A stretch of DNA of 64,000 nt from Cryptomeria japonica (GCF_030272615.1 NC_081409.1:245111502-245175501); one strand, 5' to 3'. Shown: positions 34,730-48,069, counted from the first letter of the stretch. Translations and numbers: made by a program. Notes: generated by a model from the letters alone, not told the origin.

Positions 34730-34998
34730 GCAATTGTGATAATGATAATTTATTGGCCATCTTGACTGCTAATAAAGTTGCTTGCATTTAGGCTTCATTG
34801 TTTGTACTTTCCTTCAATCTTTTAGCTCTAATTGCCAAAATATTTATGTTCTAATCACTTGACACAAATCCTACACCTAAAGGGCTTGGATTCCCTTTTG
34901 ACGCTCCTTCAAAGTTGACTTTCACTCATCCCACATTTGGTTTCATTTGAAAAACAACTTCCTTCCCATTGGAATCCAGACCAACCTCGAGAGGCTAA
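34730..34998 (-). pseudogene. RNase H remnant, second copy
   Basis: Matches 17816-18085 closely, including VNFEGASKGNPSPF, and is cut on its left by the gypsy insertion (AAAAT at 34725-34729). It is the same decayed RNase H on the minus strand, with the C-terminal part lost to the insertion and rearrangement. Confidence 0.85.
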
Positions 34999-35217
34999 AA
35001 AATAGACCAATGTTTATACTATATTATAATTATTAATATTATGTTATTCAAGTGAGAGTTATAGTTAATGTTACAAAAAATATAATTATATAATATAATT
35101 TAAAACAAACTTTAAAATTATAATAATTAAAACAAATAATTTTATTACAATACTATAAAGGCAAGTACTCGCCACTAAGTGACACTTGTCTTATTTTGTG
35201 AGGATATTCTATATTAT
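34999..35217. other. Paralogous empty site of the LINE
   Basis: Continuous sequence across TTCAAGTGAGAGTTATAGTT (about 35046), matching the left half (to 18149) and the right half (from 26865) of the LINE-interrupted locus. It carries a single copy of the 13-bp target sequence. AT-rich, no gene. Confidence 0.92.
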
Positions 35218-36479
35218 TTTTTTATTTATTCTAATTCTTCCTTCTCTTTTTTGGATTTAAAAATTTATTTTAATTATTTGTCTTCTTATGGAATTATAAA
35301 TTATAGTTACTATGATAATTATTAAAAGGAATTAGAACTAATTTAATTTGTGATTTTTTTATCTTATTAAATTTTTATTTATTGTAGAATAATTATCTTT
35401 TTATTTTTATTTTATTTATATATATAAAAAATCAACTAAAAGTCTAAATTAAAAGTTTAGAGCAAGAGAGCAAGAGGGAGAGAGTAACTAATGTTTGATT
35501 ACTTGTTTCATGCCAATAATTTAAGGATAGCATGTGTCCTTGTGGAGTTATGCTTAGGGTAGCATGCAATTTGACTATTATCTTCCTCTTTATCTCTATT
35601 TCCTATCTATATCTCTTTCATGTCTATTTTTTCCTCTTTCCCTTTCTCTTTCTCTCCATGTCTCTCTCTACCATCTTCATCTCCTCTGTCTCCATATCAA
35701 TCTCTATCTCTAACTATATCTCTATCTCTTACCCCGTTCTCTCTCATTCTTCCCCCTTTCTATCTCTCCCTCTCTATCCCTCCCACCCTATTGCAAACAT
35801 AACATGGATCTATTAATATTAGAAGTCAATTAACTTCTTATTTGCATTTTATTAAGTTGACAGGCTTCTATTGTGGACCTACAGGCCACAAATTGCAATA
35901 CCTATCTCACACTTATAAACCACCAAAATTTGTACTCTCAAACATTTTTACAACAAACAGAAAATAGATTTTTTGGGGCCCAGAGAAAAATTTTGTTGAA
36001 GTTTGGTATTGAGGGTTTTTGTAATTATCCTTTCGTAAACTTGCAGCAGTGACAACAATAAAAATGCCTTGTTGTTGAAAATCAAGGATAAACATTCTAC
36101 CACTGGTGCTCGATTGAGTAAATTATTAAGTACACGAGCTGTCAAAAAAAACTCACACATTAACAGGTATTTACATTCTTCCCTTTGTTGAATCGTTGTC
36201 CTGTTTGAGAGTTAATTTTGGCATTCGTTTCTAGGCACGGTTTATTTTTCTGTTGTACAAGTGTAAAGATTTATATTATTTGGAATTCATCCAATCTCGT
36301 ATAAATCTCCATTGGCATTCTTGAAAATAAATTATGCTAGGGTATAGAAAGAGGGATAAATATGGGGTTTTTTTCTCTCTCTACCATTGAATTATATAAA
36401 CATCTATAAATAATCTAAAGAGGGACAAATTTGGGGTTACCTAAGGTGTAAATAACATAAAGACGGATGAATTTGTGGT
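35218..36479. other. Non-genic; pyrimidine-rich tract
   Basis: The plus strand at 35583-35790 is a long CT-rich stretch (CTCTATCTCT-like), the source of Ser/Leu-rich spurious frames. Nothing else was recognised. Confidence 0.6.
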
Positions 36480-36800
36480 TGACTTCTACTCATGTGACCA
36501 TACAACCTCAAAAGCCCATGTGTAATCTCACAATAATAGCATTCCATGAGACCACACTTCATTGAAATATTTTGTCAAACAGTTCATGCACATTCTGTAT
36601 GATTCAACATCTCACGTACATGCCTACCAAAGCATTGTCAATAGCAACATCCAAAAAAATTCCACTTTCAATTATTGTTTTATTAATTCTCATGCCCTAT
36701 TCCAAATATCATTTGGCACAGGTGTGTAGGATGCTAGCACAATCTTTTTGTAAAATCATTGAAAATGTTGCACTATCTGAGATAATTACCAATCCTATGT
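36480..36800 (-). pseudogene. Pentatricopeptide-repeat (PPR) gene remnant
   Basis: A single minus-strand frame from about 36780 to 36487 reads CASILHTCAK, then GMRINKTIIESGIFLDVAID, NALVGMYVRC, VHELFDKI and SVVSWNAIIVRLHMG. This is the order expected for two to three PLS-type PPR motifs. It has five or six in-frame stops, including TGA where Trp or Arg would be expected. PPR proteins bind organellar RNA. This piece is too short and broken to assign to a member. No retroelement joins it, so it may mark an old host-gene fragment. Confidence 0.82.
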
Positions 36801-38209
36801 AAATCCATTCAAGATGTCTAGGAAGAGTAGGGCAATTTTCAATGGATATGGTCGTGAATGTACCTATTACAAATGTAGAGTCTTCCAAGTTGATAAGAAA
36901 TGGGTATAGTGGTCACTATTGTAATTTTATTTTACATCTGCTCTTTGGATATGCCACAAGTTTCTAATGACTTTTGCACGAATCCACTTTGTGCAATTCC
37001 TATGATCTAGGAATCCCTTGAAACCAATTTACTTTGAGGAATTCTAACAGTTTGCATGCCTTGCTTGTAATTCCACATTGCCTTCCAAATTGCATGAGTT
37101 TCGGACCATTGGCCTCTCCCTTGCCTTCACACCATCCATCGGAACCCCAACATTCCACCCCAATGCCTTACAAAAAAAATTAGCATCGAAATTTCAGATT
37201 TGTGTTTCTAGTCATATCGTTTCCTTAGCATCATTGATTGCTTCACAGTTAATTTTTTTTGCCTAAATCTTTTAGATCATATTTTTGGACCATCTCTTAT
37301 CCAACTACCTTTTCCATGTCAATCTCTCACTATCTTCTTTTTCACCCTCCAAAACTTTCTTTATTCTATTTTTTGAACTATTTAGACCTCCTTTTCTATC
37401 ATGCCTTTTTCATCAACTCCAACCCTCCAACTTTCAAACTTTCTTTTAAGTATCCCTTTGGAGTTTGGATTTTTAACTTTCTTGTCATAAGGTATTCCCA
37501 ACCTTTATCCTTTGCATTTGAAAGAATTTTTTATCTTTTTGAAGTGTCTATTTGGACTTCCTCCACTACTTCTTTACACATCCAAAAGACTATTGATGAC
37601 CAAGGATTAAATCATAACTTTCTAGAAAAAAGGTTTTTCCCTACTTAGAAACCATTAATGTGAAAAATGATTTGCAAGTCATAAGCATGTTCTCTTGTGT
37701 CCCCCACATTGATTTTAATGTGTTTGTAGGCCTTTTAAGTTTTCATAACTATATGGAATTAAAAAAACTTATTAAACGAAGTTAGCTTTTCTATCAAACC
37801 CATGTGACTTAAGTATGTGTTGTTAAAGATTTTTTGTCTATTGTTAAATGCAATTCATTCAAGTGCAAATTCATTTTTCCATTAGTCTACATTTCATAGG
37901 TACATTTATTTGTCTTTCAATGGAATTTAAACAAAGCAAGAATTAAATAGTACATTTTTTTACAATGACCTTGCTCTGCATCTGCTCTATATGTTTAATA
38001 GCAAGCTTATTTCAATCATTCTCTTCTTTGATTTGAAATAATTGAATTTTTGGACAAAGAAAAGGTCTAAAAACTATTTGACAAATCCTTAGAACCCATC
38101 AATATGTGAAAATTAAAATTTTGGCAATGTGAAGCCCAATTGGAATGATAATTGAAACTTTATATTGAAAATTTGCCTACTCATTGACCAAAGCAAAGAA
38201 GGGAAGTTT
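36801..38209. other. Non-genic, unresolved
   Basis: The longest open frame (37259-37648, plus) is Phe/Ser/Leu-rich and has the look of an antisense shadow. No family was recognised on either strand. Confidence 0.45.
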
Positions 38210-38425
38210 GATCATGCCAGCAATTGCTTGAAAATTTGTCTCTTTGTTGCATTTCCAGGCAACAATGGTGAAATACCACTTCCTCAAGTCTTTCACACAA
38301 TTTACATACTTGCAATAGGTTATTATTTAACTTCCAACTGTTAGTAGCTCCTCTGACTAAACCAACAATAATTACATTAGAATCTCCTACAACCAGCTTT
38401 TGAATACTGAAGAAATGATGACCTT
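38210..38425 (-). pseudogene. RNase H C-terminal remnant (RVT_3 type)
   Basis: Minus-strand reading VGDSNVIIVGLVRGATNSW, WKLNNNLLQVCKLCERLEEV, FHHC, then a decayed ADxLA region. This is the pattern of the C-terminal half of plant retroelement RNase H (catalytic Asp in GDS). It is not collinear with the other two RNase H remnants, so it is a third, older one. Confidence 0.65.
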
Positions 38426-38692
38426 GAATTTCTTCATGGGGGATTCATCATGTAAACCCATGTCCTTTTAGGCTCATTTATATGCCTCTATTACCTCCAA
38501 AATTTATGTTATGAACACTCCATCCTAACGCTCCTTTCTGATTAGAAAGTGTTCCTTATTTTACGATGTATCTGAACTACCCATTTTTTCTATGACACTT
38601 TTCATTTCTACCTCTTTTATATTTGACAATTTTTATACCTATTTTTTACCATGTACTTGAACAACCTATTTGAATACTTGCTGACACTAATT

Positions 38693-38885
38693 CTGAAATT
38701 AATAATACTTAAAAAATAATCTGACGTGTCAACATGGGTTGATGTAATACGCCTAACCCATTATGACAATTTTGAAAAGAATGCACTCTGAAATTAATAA
38801 TACTTAAAAAATGATTTGATGTGTCAACATGGGTCAATGTAATACACATATTATACCATTATGACAATTTTGGAAAGAATGCAAC
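38693..38885. repeat. 95-bp tandem duplication
   Basis: CTGAAATTAATAATACTTAA starts both units (38693 and 38788). Each includes GTGTCAACATGGGT and TTATGACAATTTTG. Non-coding. Confidence 0.9.
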
Positions 38886-38979
38886 TCTGTTATGTTAATT
38901 AAGAAATCTAATTTTGGACTTATAATGTTTGCAGTTACGAGAATTCCTTGATGTATACATAATGTAAAGTATCTGAGAT

Positions 38980-39837
38980 TGTAATGTCCCCTTTTCTTCG
39001 AGTGATAATTAATTAATTAAATGTTAAATAGTCCTAAGTCCTATGGGATTATTTAAATTTAATTAATTATTAGCCAGACATACTTTATTTTATAAAGTGA
39101 CTTTATAATAATGTCAATGACAAATTATAAAGTAATGTCACTTTTGAGGGGAAAAGTAAGTTAAAAGAGAAATAAAATAAAGTATTACTTTCAAAAAGGA
39201 AAAGTATTATAAAAGGAGGACAAAGTGCAATAAGGATTTTTTCTTGAGTTTTTATTTTCAAAAAAACTTTTCCTTGAGAGCTTGAGAGCTTTAGCTTGCA
39301 AGTTTAGTAAACCCTAGGACAGAAACCCTAAAGGATTTGGCTATTTGGACAAAAACCCAGATCAACCCACTTGGTGAATTCATCTCAGAATTCACAGTTG
39401 GGCTTCATTATTCAATTTGGAGAGATTTGCAGAGTTTTAGAGTTATATCTTTGCAGTTAAAATATTATCGAAAGGGTTTTGAGCATCATTTTATGACATT
39501 CTGGTATGTGCAAACCTATTGATAGATCTGATGTGTAATGGCAGATTTTTGAGTTGTATTTGAGCATGTTTGGCCTATATAATCCTAAAATCAGCTTTGT
39601 TTCATATATATGTTTGTAGTTTTCATGTCATGTATGGTTGGATGAGTTCTTGATTGAAGATATTATCATAAGGGATCATTATTGGCATATGTGTTTGCTT
39701 CCCCCATTTGTTTTACCTAGCATATAAATCAAAATTCTATGGTTTGGAGTAGAAAACCATAACACAAAGAATTAGGGCAAAATTCAGGAAATTATTTTCA
39801 GAATTGCAGTGCATGAACTCTATTTGGCATATTTTAG
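38980..39837 (+). repeat. 5' LTR of the non-autonomous element
   Basis: Begins TGTAATGTCCCC after GAGAT and ends TATTTTAG before TGGTATTAGAGCT. A TATA-like TATAAAAG is at 39208-39215. It aligns with 2380-3184 and 42366-43079. Confidence 0.88.
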
Positions 39838-39850
39838 TGGTATTAGAGCT
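39838..39850 (+). other. Primer binding site
   Basis: TGGTATTAGAGCT directly after the LTR, one base off the usual plant initiator Met-tRNA site. Confidence 0.8.
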
Positions 39851-39949
39851 CGTGATCTGGCCAGCTTGTTAGGGTTTTAGCTGTGCATATCAGATTTTGT
39901 AGTTGCATGAGTGTCAGATGTTATTGCATGGCAATTTGGTGAATACTCA

Positions 39950-40320
39950 GATGATTGCATGTCAGTTTAGGAGCATTTTATGAAGAGGGTTACCATTGCA
40001 TGTTATTTTCAAGCAGTCCTGGTTAGTGGATTTGGGTTGCATGTCAGAATTTATGATTGCATGTCACTTCTAATCAGTTGCATGTTAGAATTTATGGTTG
40101 CATGTTGCTTCTAATCAGTTACATGTTAGAATTTATGGTTGCATGTTGCTTCTAATTAGTTGTATGTTAGTTTGGAAACTACCCAGATCTTGCATGTTAG
40201 TTTGGTGAAGTTGAATGTCAATTAATGCGACTACCCAGATCCTGCATGTTAGTTTGGTGACTACCCAGATAGTTGCATGTTGATTTTGAGTGTTGCATGT
40301 TTGTGGGTTTTCTTACATGT
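39950..40320 (+). repeat. GCATGT-rich leader repeats (copy B)
   Basis: Same block as 36-340, with one extra unit near 40275 (AGTTGCATGTTGATTTTGAG). Confidence 0.75.
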
Positions 40321-40429
40321 CACTAGGAATGAGTAATGCAACATAGTATCTTGTTAGCTTTTGGGTATAAATTCAATTTGAAATTAGTTGTTTCAGCCAC
40401 ATACAACAAGTTTATAAAATGTCACAACA

Positions 40430-42370
40430 ATGGGTGGAATTATAGATGGAAGATTTCCACCTTACCTTCTGAAATCAAAGTCACATACATCAAGTGTAAA
40501 AAAGGTTACAACAATGGATAAAGGTGTTACAAGTTCATCAAGGAAGGATAGAAGGGATAATATAAGTCCACAAAGAAATGATCAACATATGGACAAGCTT
40601 ATGAATGGTATGAATGACTTCTTCCAAGCATTTCAAAAATATCAATCGAATATGTTATTATTTTTAGAGAAATTGCTTTTGGAGGAAGAAGCTAAGAAGA
40701 TAGATAAGAGGCATGACAACAATGAACTTATTGAAGTCACTAAAGATGAGCATATAGATCATTCCAACACTTAAAATTCATTTGAAGAAGAGGCACATGA
40801 GACTTGTACAGTTATGGTAATGTTGTTGAAAGGGAGGAAGTTAATTCTAATTTGGTTATGCATAATAACAACGGTACATTATTTTTTCATGAATCATTGC
40901 TTGAAGATGCATCTACAAATGTAGATGTTGTGACTAATAAGGATGACAAAATAGTAGCCATGGGTACAAATTTAGATTTACACAATGTTGAAAGAGATGT
41001 TGTTCATACATATGAAGGTTTTGTGGATCAAAGACTTCTAGCATAGCATGATTTGAATGATCAATCTATGGTTGAGGAAGAATATGTGGAAGAGTGTGGA
41101 AAAGAACATCATTTCAGACTAGAAAGAACTAACCCATCACAAAGAACTCAATGAATCCACCTATGTTTCAGCAGCGCACCATCATGACTCTTGGGTGGGA
41201 CATAATGCTTCAAAAGAGGAAGTTTGTGAAGAAGAGGTGAAGGAGGTAGCTTATTTTGGGAGGCATGACTTTGAATGCAAATCAGGAAAACAATTATCTA
41301 AGGCAACCACCCTTGTGGGGCAACTTTCTCTTGAAGATGCAAATTTCAATCATGAGATAGGTGCTACAACTTTTTGATCAATCAACAATGAGGTGCATAA
41401 GAAGGAGCTCATAGATCTAAGCTACTTGCAAGGTATGATAACCCTTAGTAATTTTGATATTCCTTGTTTTGTACACATGATTACATTAGATGAATACTTC
41501 TTAAGATCACATGAGGCATATATATTGTCTTAGAGAGTTTATTATAGAGACTAAGAGATTGCCTAACAAGAAGATCCTACAATTTGATAATGTTTGGTTT
41601 GTGATGGATACTTCACCATGGAGTTGGTTAGAGGCAAAAAACATAACAGCTAAGAAAGTGCAGCTATGGATCAATTTTATGATAGCCAAGGAGCTAGAAC
41701 ATGTGACTTCTTCCTAAGGGGATTTAATAGTAATAGATCCTTGTTTGTTGGGTATAGTGGAAGTACTCTCAAGATGATTCTAGGTTTGATTTTTTGTTCT
41801 AGCAGTGTTGTTGCCTTTTGCACCAACAATATGGAGAGGATATACATGTCTGATTTTGCACACATGATGGATACCTTTCAGATCTTCATGAGACCCAACA
41901 ATCTTAGAGTGATATTCTCTAATGGAGATTTGATGAGGGACATTTATCCATTCATTTGCAGCCCATATGATGATGTTCATTCACCCCACTTTTGGTATAA
42001 GGGTGAATGGAACAGTCGGTTTCTTTTGGACAACAGTTTGTCACATAATTTTTCTCATGATTCGCATGCTTCTATGGTGTCTAGAGAGAGTCTCTACGAG
42101 GATTTTTCAATTTATATCAAAGTAGAGCAACATAAACATGGAGGAGCAAGGCAGAAATTTGGTAATTTTGTTGATTACATGAAGAAGATCATTGTTCTTT
42201 TGAGAGTTAGAGTCTTCAAGATTCTCTTCACATGTATGTTGCAGCATTGTATACTTCATGTGAGACCATGCAAAGGTCCTAGATTGATGTGGGACCCTAG
42301 GATTTATTGCTGCAGCATCTTCATAAGTGATTTCTTAAGGGCAAGCAATCTTGGGGTGGGAGGACTATAA
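40430..42370 (+). pseudogene. Unrecognised ORFs of the non-autonomous element (copy B)
   Basis: Parallels 445-2384: a charged segment (MDKGVTSSSRKDRRDN), then MYSYGNVVERE (40804-41046), then a last frame of 234 codons (41666-42370) reading CDFFLRGFNSNRSLFVG, HDSHASMVSRESLYEDF and DYMKKIIVLL. It stops in the LTR's first bases. A one-base difference near 41697 shifts this frame relative to copy A. No family was recognised. Confidence 0.5.
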
Positions 42371-43079
42371 TGTCCCCTCTTCTTTGAGTGATAATTAATT
42401 AATTAAATCTTAAATAGTCCTAAGTCCTATGGGATTATTTAAATTTAATTAATTAGCAACTGGACATACTTTATTTTATAGAGTGACTTTATAATAATGT
42501 CAATGACAAATTATAAAGTAAAGTCACTTTTGAGGGGAAAAGTAAATTAAAAGAGAAATAAAATAAAGTATTACTTTCAAAAAGGAAAATTATTATAAAA
42601 GGAGGAAAAAGTACATAAAAGATTCATTTTTGAGTTGCTATTTTCAAAGAAACTTTTCCTTGAGAGCTTTATCAGTAAACCCTAGGACGGAAACCCAAAT
42701 CAACCCACTTGGTGAATTCATCTTAGAATTCACAGTTGTGCTTCATTATTTAATTTGGAGTGATTTGCAAAGTTTTAGATTTATATCTTTGCATGAAATA
42801 TTAACGAAAGGGTTTTGAGCATTATTTTATGTAATTCTGGTATGTACAAACCTATTGATAGGTCTAATGTGTAATGGCAGATTTTTGAGTTGTATTTGGG
42901 CATGTTTGGCCTATGTAATCCTGAAATCAGATTTGTTTCATATATATGTTTGCAATTTTCATGTCATTTATTTTTGGATGAGTTCTTGATTAAAGATATT
43001 ATAATAAGGGATCATTATTGGCATATGTGTTTGTTGTTCACATTTGTTGTAACCAGAAATATAAATTAGAGATATTTAA
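42366..43079 (+). repeat. 3' LTR of the non-autonomous element (copy B)
   Basis: Starts TATAATGTCCCC after the purine tract GGGGTGGGAGGAC. It lacks about 100 bases near its end that copy A keeps (3080-3180). TATAAAAG is at 42594-42601. Confidence 0.86.
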
Positions 43080-43084
43080 GAGAT

Positions 43085-45377
43085 ATATAGTTAGGTTCAG
43101 TCTTCTTAAGAACATTTTGGTGGTAATGTTCATTCAACAAAAAATGTTTTCTCACATGGTCTTTCCAATGATCCTGAGCTTCTCAATATAAATATATTTA
43201 TGACTTTTTTTAATTAAATCATGAACATTTAGTAATAAAAGGGAAATCTATTTCCTCCTTTCACCTCACCCCATTTTATTATGCTTTAATGCATTTCTAT
43301 CATTACAGTTTTAGTAAAGATTTTACTTGTTCTTGATCCCTTACTTCTTTCTCTAATTTCTCTTAGATTCATCAGTTCTTTCATTGCAATAAGCTGAAAT
43401 ATATACAAGACCTTATATTTAATCATGTGGGTTTGATTAAATATAAGGCTTCATGGCTTTCATGTACTTAGAAAGAGTATCTATCCAGAGCCCTATAACC
43501 TGTTATGTCATTCTTAGTCAGTATGATAGCCTTGAGCTATTTCATAGTATTAAAATTACTTGAGCTATATGTTTCAAAATCCAGCCCCTTATTCACTTCA
43601 ATTCTTTATGACGTTCCCATTACATATTCCAAGATTATGCTAATTTCAAGGAGTTAAAAAGTTGACTACATTCTTGTAACCTAGTATAGAAGTCCTTAGA
43701 ACTGCTTTAGCATCTTTAGTTCTATTGGAGATAGGGTAATAGCCATACACAAATATTATGCATTATACTTTGCACCCTTATACTCTGTTTAGAGAGTATG
43801 CATGACTTCATTATTCCCTTTGCTTTCCTTTAGACCTTATTGCATGCTGAAGTTGTGCATGATCCTTTGTTCAGTTCAGTCCAAGTTTCCTATGATAGCC
43901 AGTCATAACAAAACTTTTAGCTCTAAATTTTGAAAAGAGTTTCCCTTAACAATGAATAATCTCATAATACAACATTGATCCAAATATAAGTCTTTTGACT
44001 AGGTTTTTAGAACTTATTCCCTTATGGTTTTGAACTTTAATTATAGACAATGTTTGTGCTAATTCTAACATCCTTGAACTATAATCCTTAACGAAATATT
44101 GAGGTCCATGTTATAAAGACTCTTAACTCAATAATCTTGTAATTTTTATTCCATTTTTGAAATTATTTCTAATATCTATTTTTTTAAATTCTCATTTTCT
44201 CTTTTTTTCATCTGTACGATGATAAAACCATTTTGTAGTTAATCCTTCCAACATGTTTCCAAACAAATCAACATTAATTTTATCGTTGAATTTTCAATTA
44301 ACATTCCTTAAAGCTTTTTAGTTCAAGCATTGGCAAAGATATTTGATGATTTTAGCCACCTCTAGATCATGAATGTTTGGGGACCAAAGAATGCTTAAGT
44401 TCCCTCTTTGCCTCTTCAGTGCTTGATTTCCTAACCTTCCTTGATCTGCCCTTTCTTCAAACATCAAGTATAGACAACTCGCCCTGAATTCCACCTGGAA
44501 CCTACTTTCTGATATCCAGCAAACGGACTTTGAGCTTCAACCAATAAACTCCCTCACTCTACATAAATCAAATTTACTTCTAACGGGAAGATAGTGATTC
44601 TAATTTGATGAATGGTAATGTTCTGGGGTTAACTCTTTCTCCACAAGTGTACATACTCTTGGTGTTTTTCCTGCAACCCTCAATACTAAGGATCTCATCA
44701 CATCTCAAGTCAAGAATAGAACATTCAATGTGGTTTTAAAACTATCAACATATTAAGGACAAGAAATTCCAATAGTAACAAGGCTTGATTATGCCTACTT
44801 CACTTTGAGCTCCATCATATTCAGGAGGGTTTTCCTATTTATAGGCCTACATTTGTTCATAACCTCTTAACAACTACTACCTACAGGCCTAATGAAGATG
44901 GATTGTTCTCAGATACAATATCCCAATGCTTTGTAAATAGCTGAGAACAAGTAACTTATAAAACTAAAAAGGGAAGGGGAAAATAAAGATGGATTTGATA
45001 ATTGAAAGTTTCTGAAAATGATTTAAGCCATACATAGGATAGTGCTTATCCTAGGGAAATGAGTCAAACAAGAGAATGTAAATGGACTCCCATTAGTAAA
45101 TATACTATAACCAGTAGTTTTCTATTATGTTAATGCCTGACATTAACAAATCTGCTCATGCTATCACATAGTTCTTCTTACAAATCTAGATTATTCACTC
45201 AACACCACCACAAGTTGCTCAAAGCAATTTAATCCTTCCCTTGGAAGGAAGCAAGAAACAACTAACACAAATTAGGAATTCTCAAAGGATGAATTCAAGG
45301 CATCCTTAATGCATTGCATTCAAATGAAACTAAATACAATCATGGAGACAATTATGTGACATTACAAAATGAATGCC
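43085..45377. other. Unrecognised DNA between two elements (copy B)
   Basis: Collinear with 3190-5481. No reading frame stands out and I see no gene. Confidence 0.6.
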
Positions 45378-45382
45378 CAAAC

Positions 45383-46932
45383 TGTTGGCATTACATTAAG
45401 TTTGTTGGTATGAGGATATTGAGAAGGTCGTTGGAGATTGATGATATAATTGATAAAGGATGATTACTATCTTAATAACATTATTTTGTCATTGATGTCA
45501 AACAATTAATTTTTTGATTCAGTATGATGTTGCCATATCTTAAAGAGTATGTTTTGATGAGTATAAAGATGTTGGTAAATGACATAGAAAGAATGTGAAA
45601 ATGAAGAGGAGTAATAAGTTATTCAATGGGAAACTATTACCAAGTTAGATACTGATGAGATTATGATATTTGATTGTTTTGATATCTTATATATGTGTAT
45701 TCGAAGATTGAATAAGAAGGAGAAAAGATTTCATGCAATAGAATGATTAAAGGTTTGATACTAATCTATTTTACCGAGCAAGGAGCCAGTCGGTAAATCC
45801 CAAGGTTATCAATGTCGATCAAGGAAGGAAGAAGTCATCAGCAAGCAAAGCTACCGAGACAATAACCGAGACGAATACAGAGTGTCTACCAAGTAAAGTT
45901 CAGAATTAACCGAGCACCAACCGAGCAGTAACAAATTGCATTGGATGAATAAATACATTATTAAATGAAGGATGCCAATGAGCTGGAGATTTATAGAAGA
46001 TTGGAATGTTGTGCAAGAAGTTTGTTAAGGATCAACAGAAATGAACATTCAAGAGTTAGATCTACAACACAGATTGAACGGTCATAACCGAGCACAAGTA
46101 CCAAGGAAGGAATACAAGTTTCAAGGCATGATAAAACATTTTTCAGTTCGAAGGATTCAATGAACCTAGTTAAGTTTGAAGATCTGATGGCTAAGATTAA
46201 TCATGTTAAATGTGATTAAGTAGATTAAGCGGTTAGGAATTGCTTATAAATAAGGAAAGTTGATGAACAAAGTATGTGGGCAAATAGAAGAGCAATGATA
46301 CTGGAGAGGTGATTACCGAGTACAGAAGATTGAAGATTTGATTGAAGAATAGAGTGAGAAGCCCAGCAAGGAGGAAGATCAGTCTTATTACAAGATTATT
46401 TGAGCACATAGAGTCCACTATAACATTTCACATGTGAAGTTGTAGATATATTTTATTACTGTTATTTATTTTTGTAAGTGACAGGAAATCTCTTAACCGA
46501 GTGGACCTAACAGTCTTATTTGTAAATCCTCTAGCAAGGTAACATTCTAATTGAGTGTTTGAAATCCTTTGACAAGGTCACTTCTAACAAAGTCCAAGAT
46601 TCTGATAGATCTGAGGTAAATCCCTTGACCAGGTCACATCTAGCAATGTGTTTATGTAATCTTTAACAGGATTGGCTTTTAACCGAGCATACTCTAGAAG
46701 AGTATATTTTCTTAGTGGGTCCGAAATCCCACAGTGGTTTTTCCCTATTAGGGTTTCCACGTTAAATCTAGTTTTAAATGTGTTTTGATCTTTCAAGTTT
46801 ATCAATTTATCAGTTTGAATGATTTACAGTCATAGTTGCATATCAAGTAAGTTCTACCGAGGTTGAATCTGATTAGAACATTGATTTGTGAGTTTATCTG
46901 ATTCACCCCCCCCCTCTCTCATCTAACTAACA
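45383..46932 (+). repeat. 5' LTR of copia copy B
   Basis: TGTTGGCATT...CTAACTAACA, 1550 bases. TATA-like TATAAATA at 46245-46252. The hexamer ACCGAG and the string CGGTAA recur in it. Confidence 0.95.
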
Positions 46933-46935
46933 ATT

Positions 46936-46947
46936 GGTATCAGAGCT
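46936..46947 (+). other. Primer binding site of copia copy B
   Basis: TGGTATCAGAGC, the standard plant initiator Met-tRNA site, three bases after the LTR end. Confidence 0.93.
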
Positions 46948-46976
46948 AGAACTCCAAAAGAAAATTTTAAAGGAAC

Positions 46977-47903
46977 TTGAGGCAAGATCCGAAGATGTAT
47001 AAAAGGGATGCACCAAAGTTGAACAATTCAAGTTTCACCACATGGCAAAAAAGGATGAAGCTGCACTTATCAGGAATTGGAGAATATGCAACATATTATC
47101 TAGAGAATGATTACACTGTACCTAGCACATACCCTATGACAATGGAAGAAATAAAGGAAAAGCAAGAACATATTCAAGCAATAATTGAAATTACATTAGC
47201 ATTGACCGACTCAGAGTTTAATGATCTAGAAGGTTGTATTGATGCCAAAGCTATGTGGAATAAGCTCACATCTTTGTACGGTGGTGATGAACATGTTCAA
47301 AGAGAAAAAGTAGTCAGTCTAAGAGGACAACTTGAATCCAATACAGTACAAGGTTAAAGGAAACTGTTAATCAAATCAAAGGAGCGGGAGGAACTATTGA
47401 AGAAAAGGATGTAACAAGTAAGTTGTTGAGAACACTTCTACCTGCTTATGCCATTTGAGTCTCTGCAATTAATGAATTAAGGTCTATACCAAACATGCCA
47501 GTCTCTTTGGATGCTACTATCGGTAAGCTACATGCTTTTGAGTTAAGTAATTTTGATAACAGTGGGTCTTCGGTAAACAAAGTTGAATCTGCATTCAGTT
47601 CTTTTCATCTTGGTGAATCTGATGATTACAATGATAGAATGTATAAGTATGTTGAAGGAAATCACAGTGGAGCAAGGAAGAGATTTTGCAAAAAACATGG
47701 AAGAAGTACACAAACTATATGAGGAAATCAGAAAGCAAGAAGAGTTTGAAGCATTATTGGCCAGAAGGTTACTGGGAGGCAAAGATAAGTATAAAGGAAA
47801 GTTACCTTTAAAATGTTTTAACTGTGATAAAATTGGACATATGGATTCTAACTGTCCTGACAAAGAATCTAGTGAAAAGAGAGAATACCAAGATGACAGA
47901 TAG
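46977..47903 (+). pseudogene. Copia gag
   Basis: Starts around MYKRDAPKLNNSSFTTWQKR (capsid-type gag domain), followed by LTDSEFNDLEGCIDAKAMWN and LTSLYGGDEHVQREKV. After frameshifts near 47357 and about 47580-47690 it continues LLRTLLPAYA and LPLKCFNCDKIGHMDSNCPD, a CCHC zinc knuckle that binds RNA. A stop also follows PAYAI. Gag forms the particle in which reverse transcription takes place. Confidence 0.9.
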
Positions 47904-48069
47904 AAAGACAACCAATATAGAGGGCATCAAGACTTCAGAAGGAGAGATAGAAAGACATGCCTAGTAGCTGATGAGGAATCCAATGATGATAAATCTAATG
48001 GGACTGAGATAGAGGAAGTTGTATATGTGGCTATCAAAGGAAGAAAGGTATGAAAAAAAAGCCTTAATA

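Larger units (their letters stand above)
38980..43079 (+). mobile_element. Non-autonomous LTR retrotransposon (copy B, complete)
   Basis: 5' LTR 38980-39837, primer binding site 39838-39850, repeat-rich leader, internal ORFs, polypurine tract, 3' LTR 42366-43079. The target duplication GAGAT is at 38975-38979 and 43080-43084. About 4.1 kb, with no recognisable pol gene, so it depended on an autonomous partner. Confidence 0.87.

Noticed and set aside
37259-37648. 129-codon plus-strand frame
   Set aside because: Phe/Ser/Leu-rich composition typical of an AT-rich antisense reading, no motif and no conserved partner in the window.
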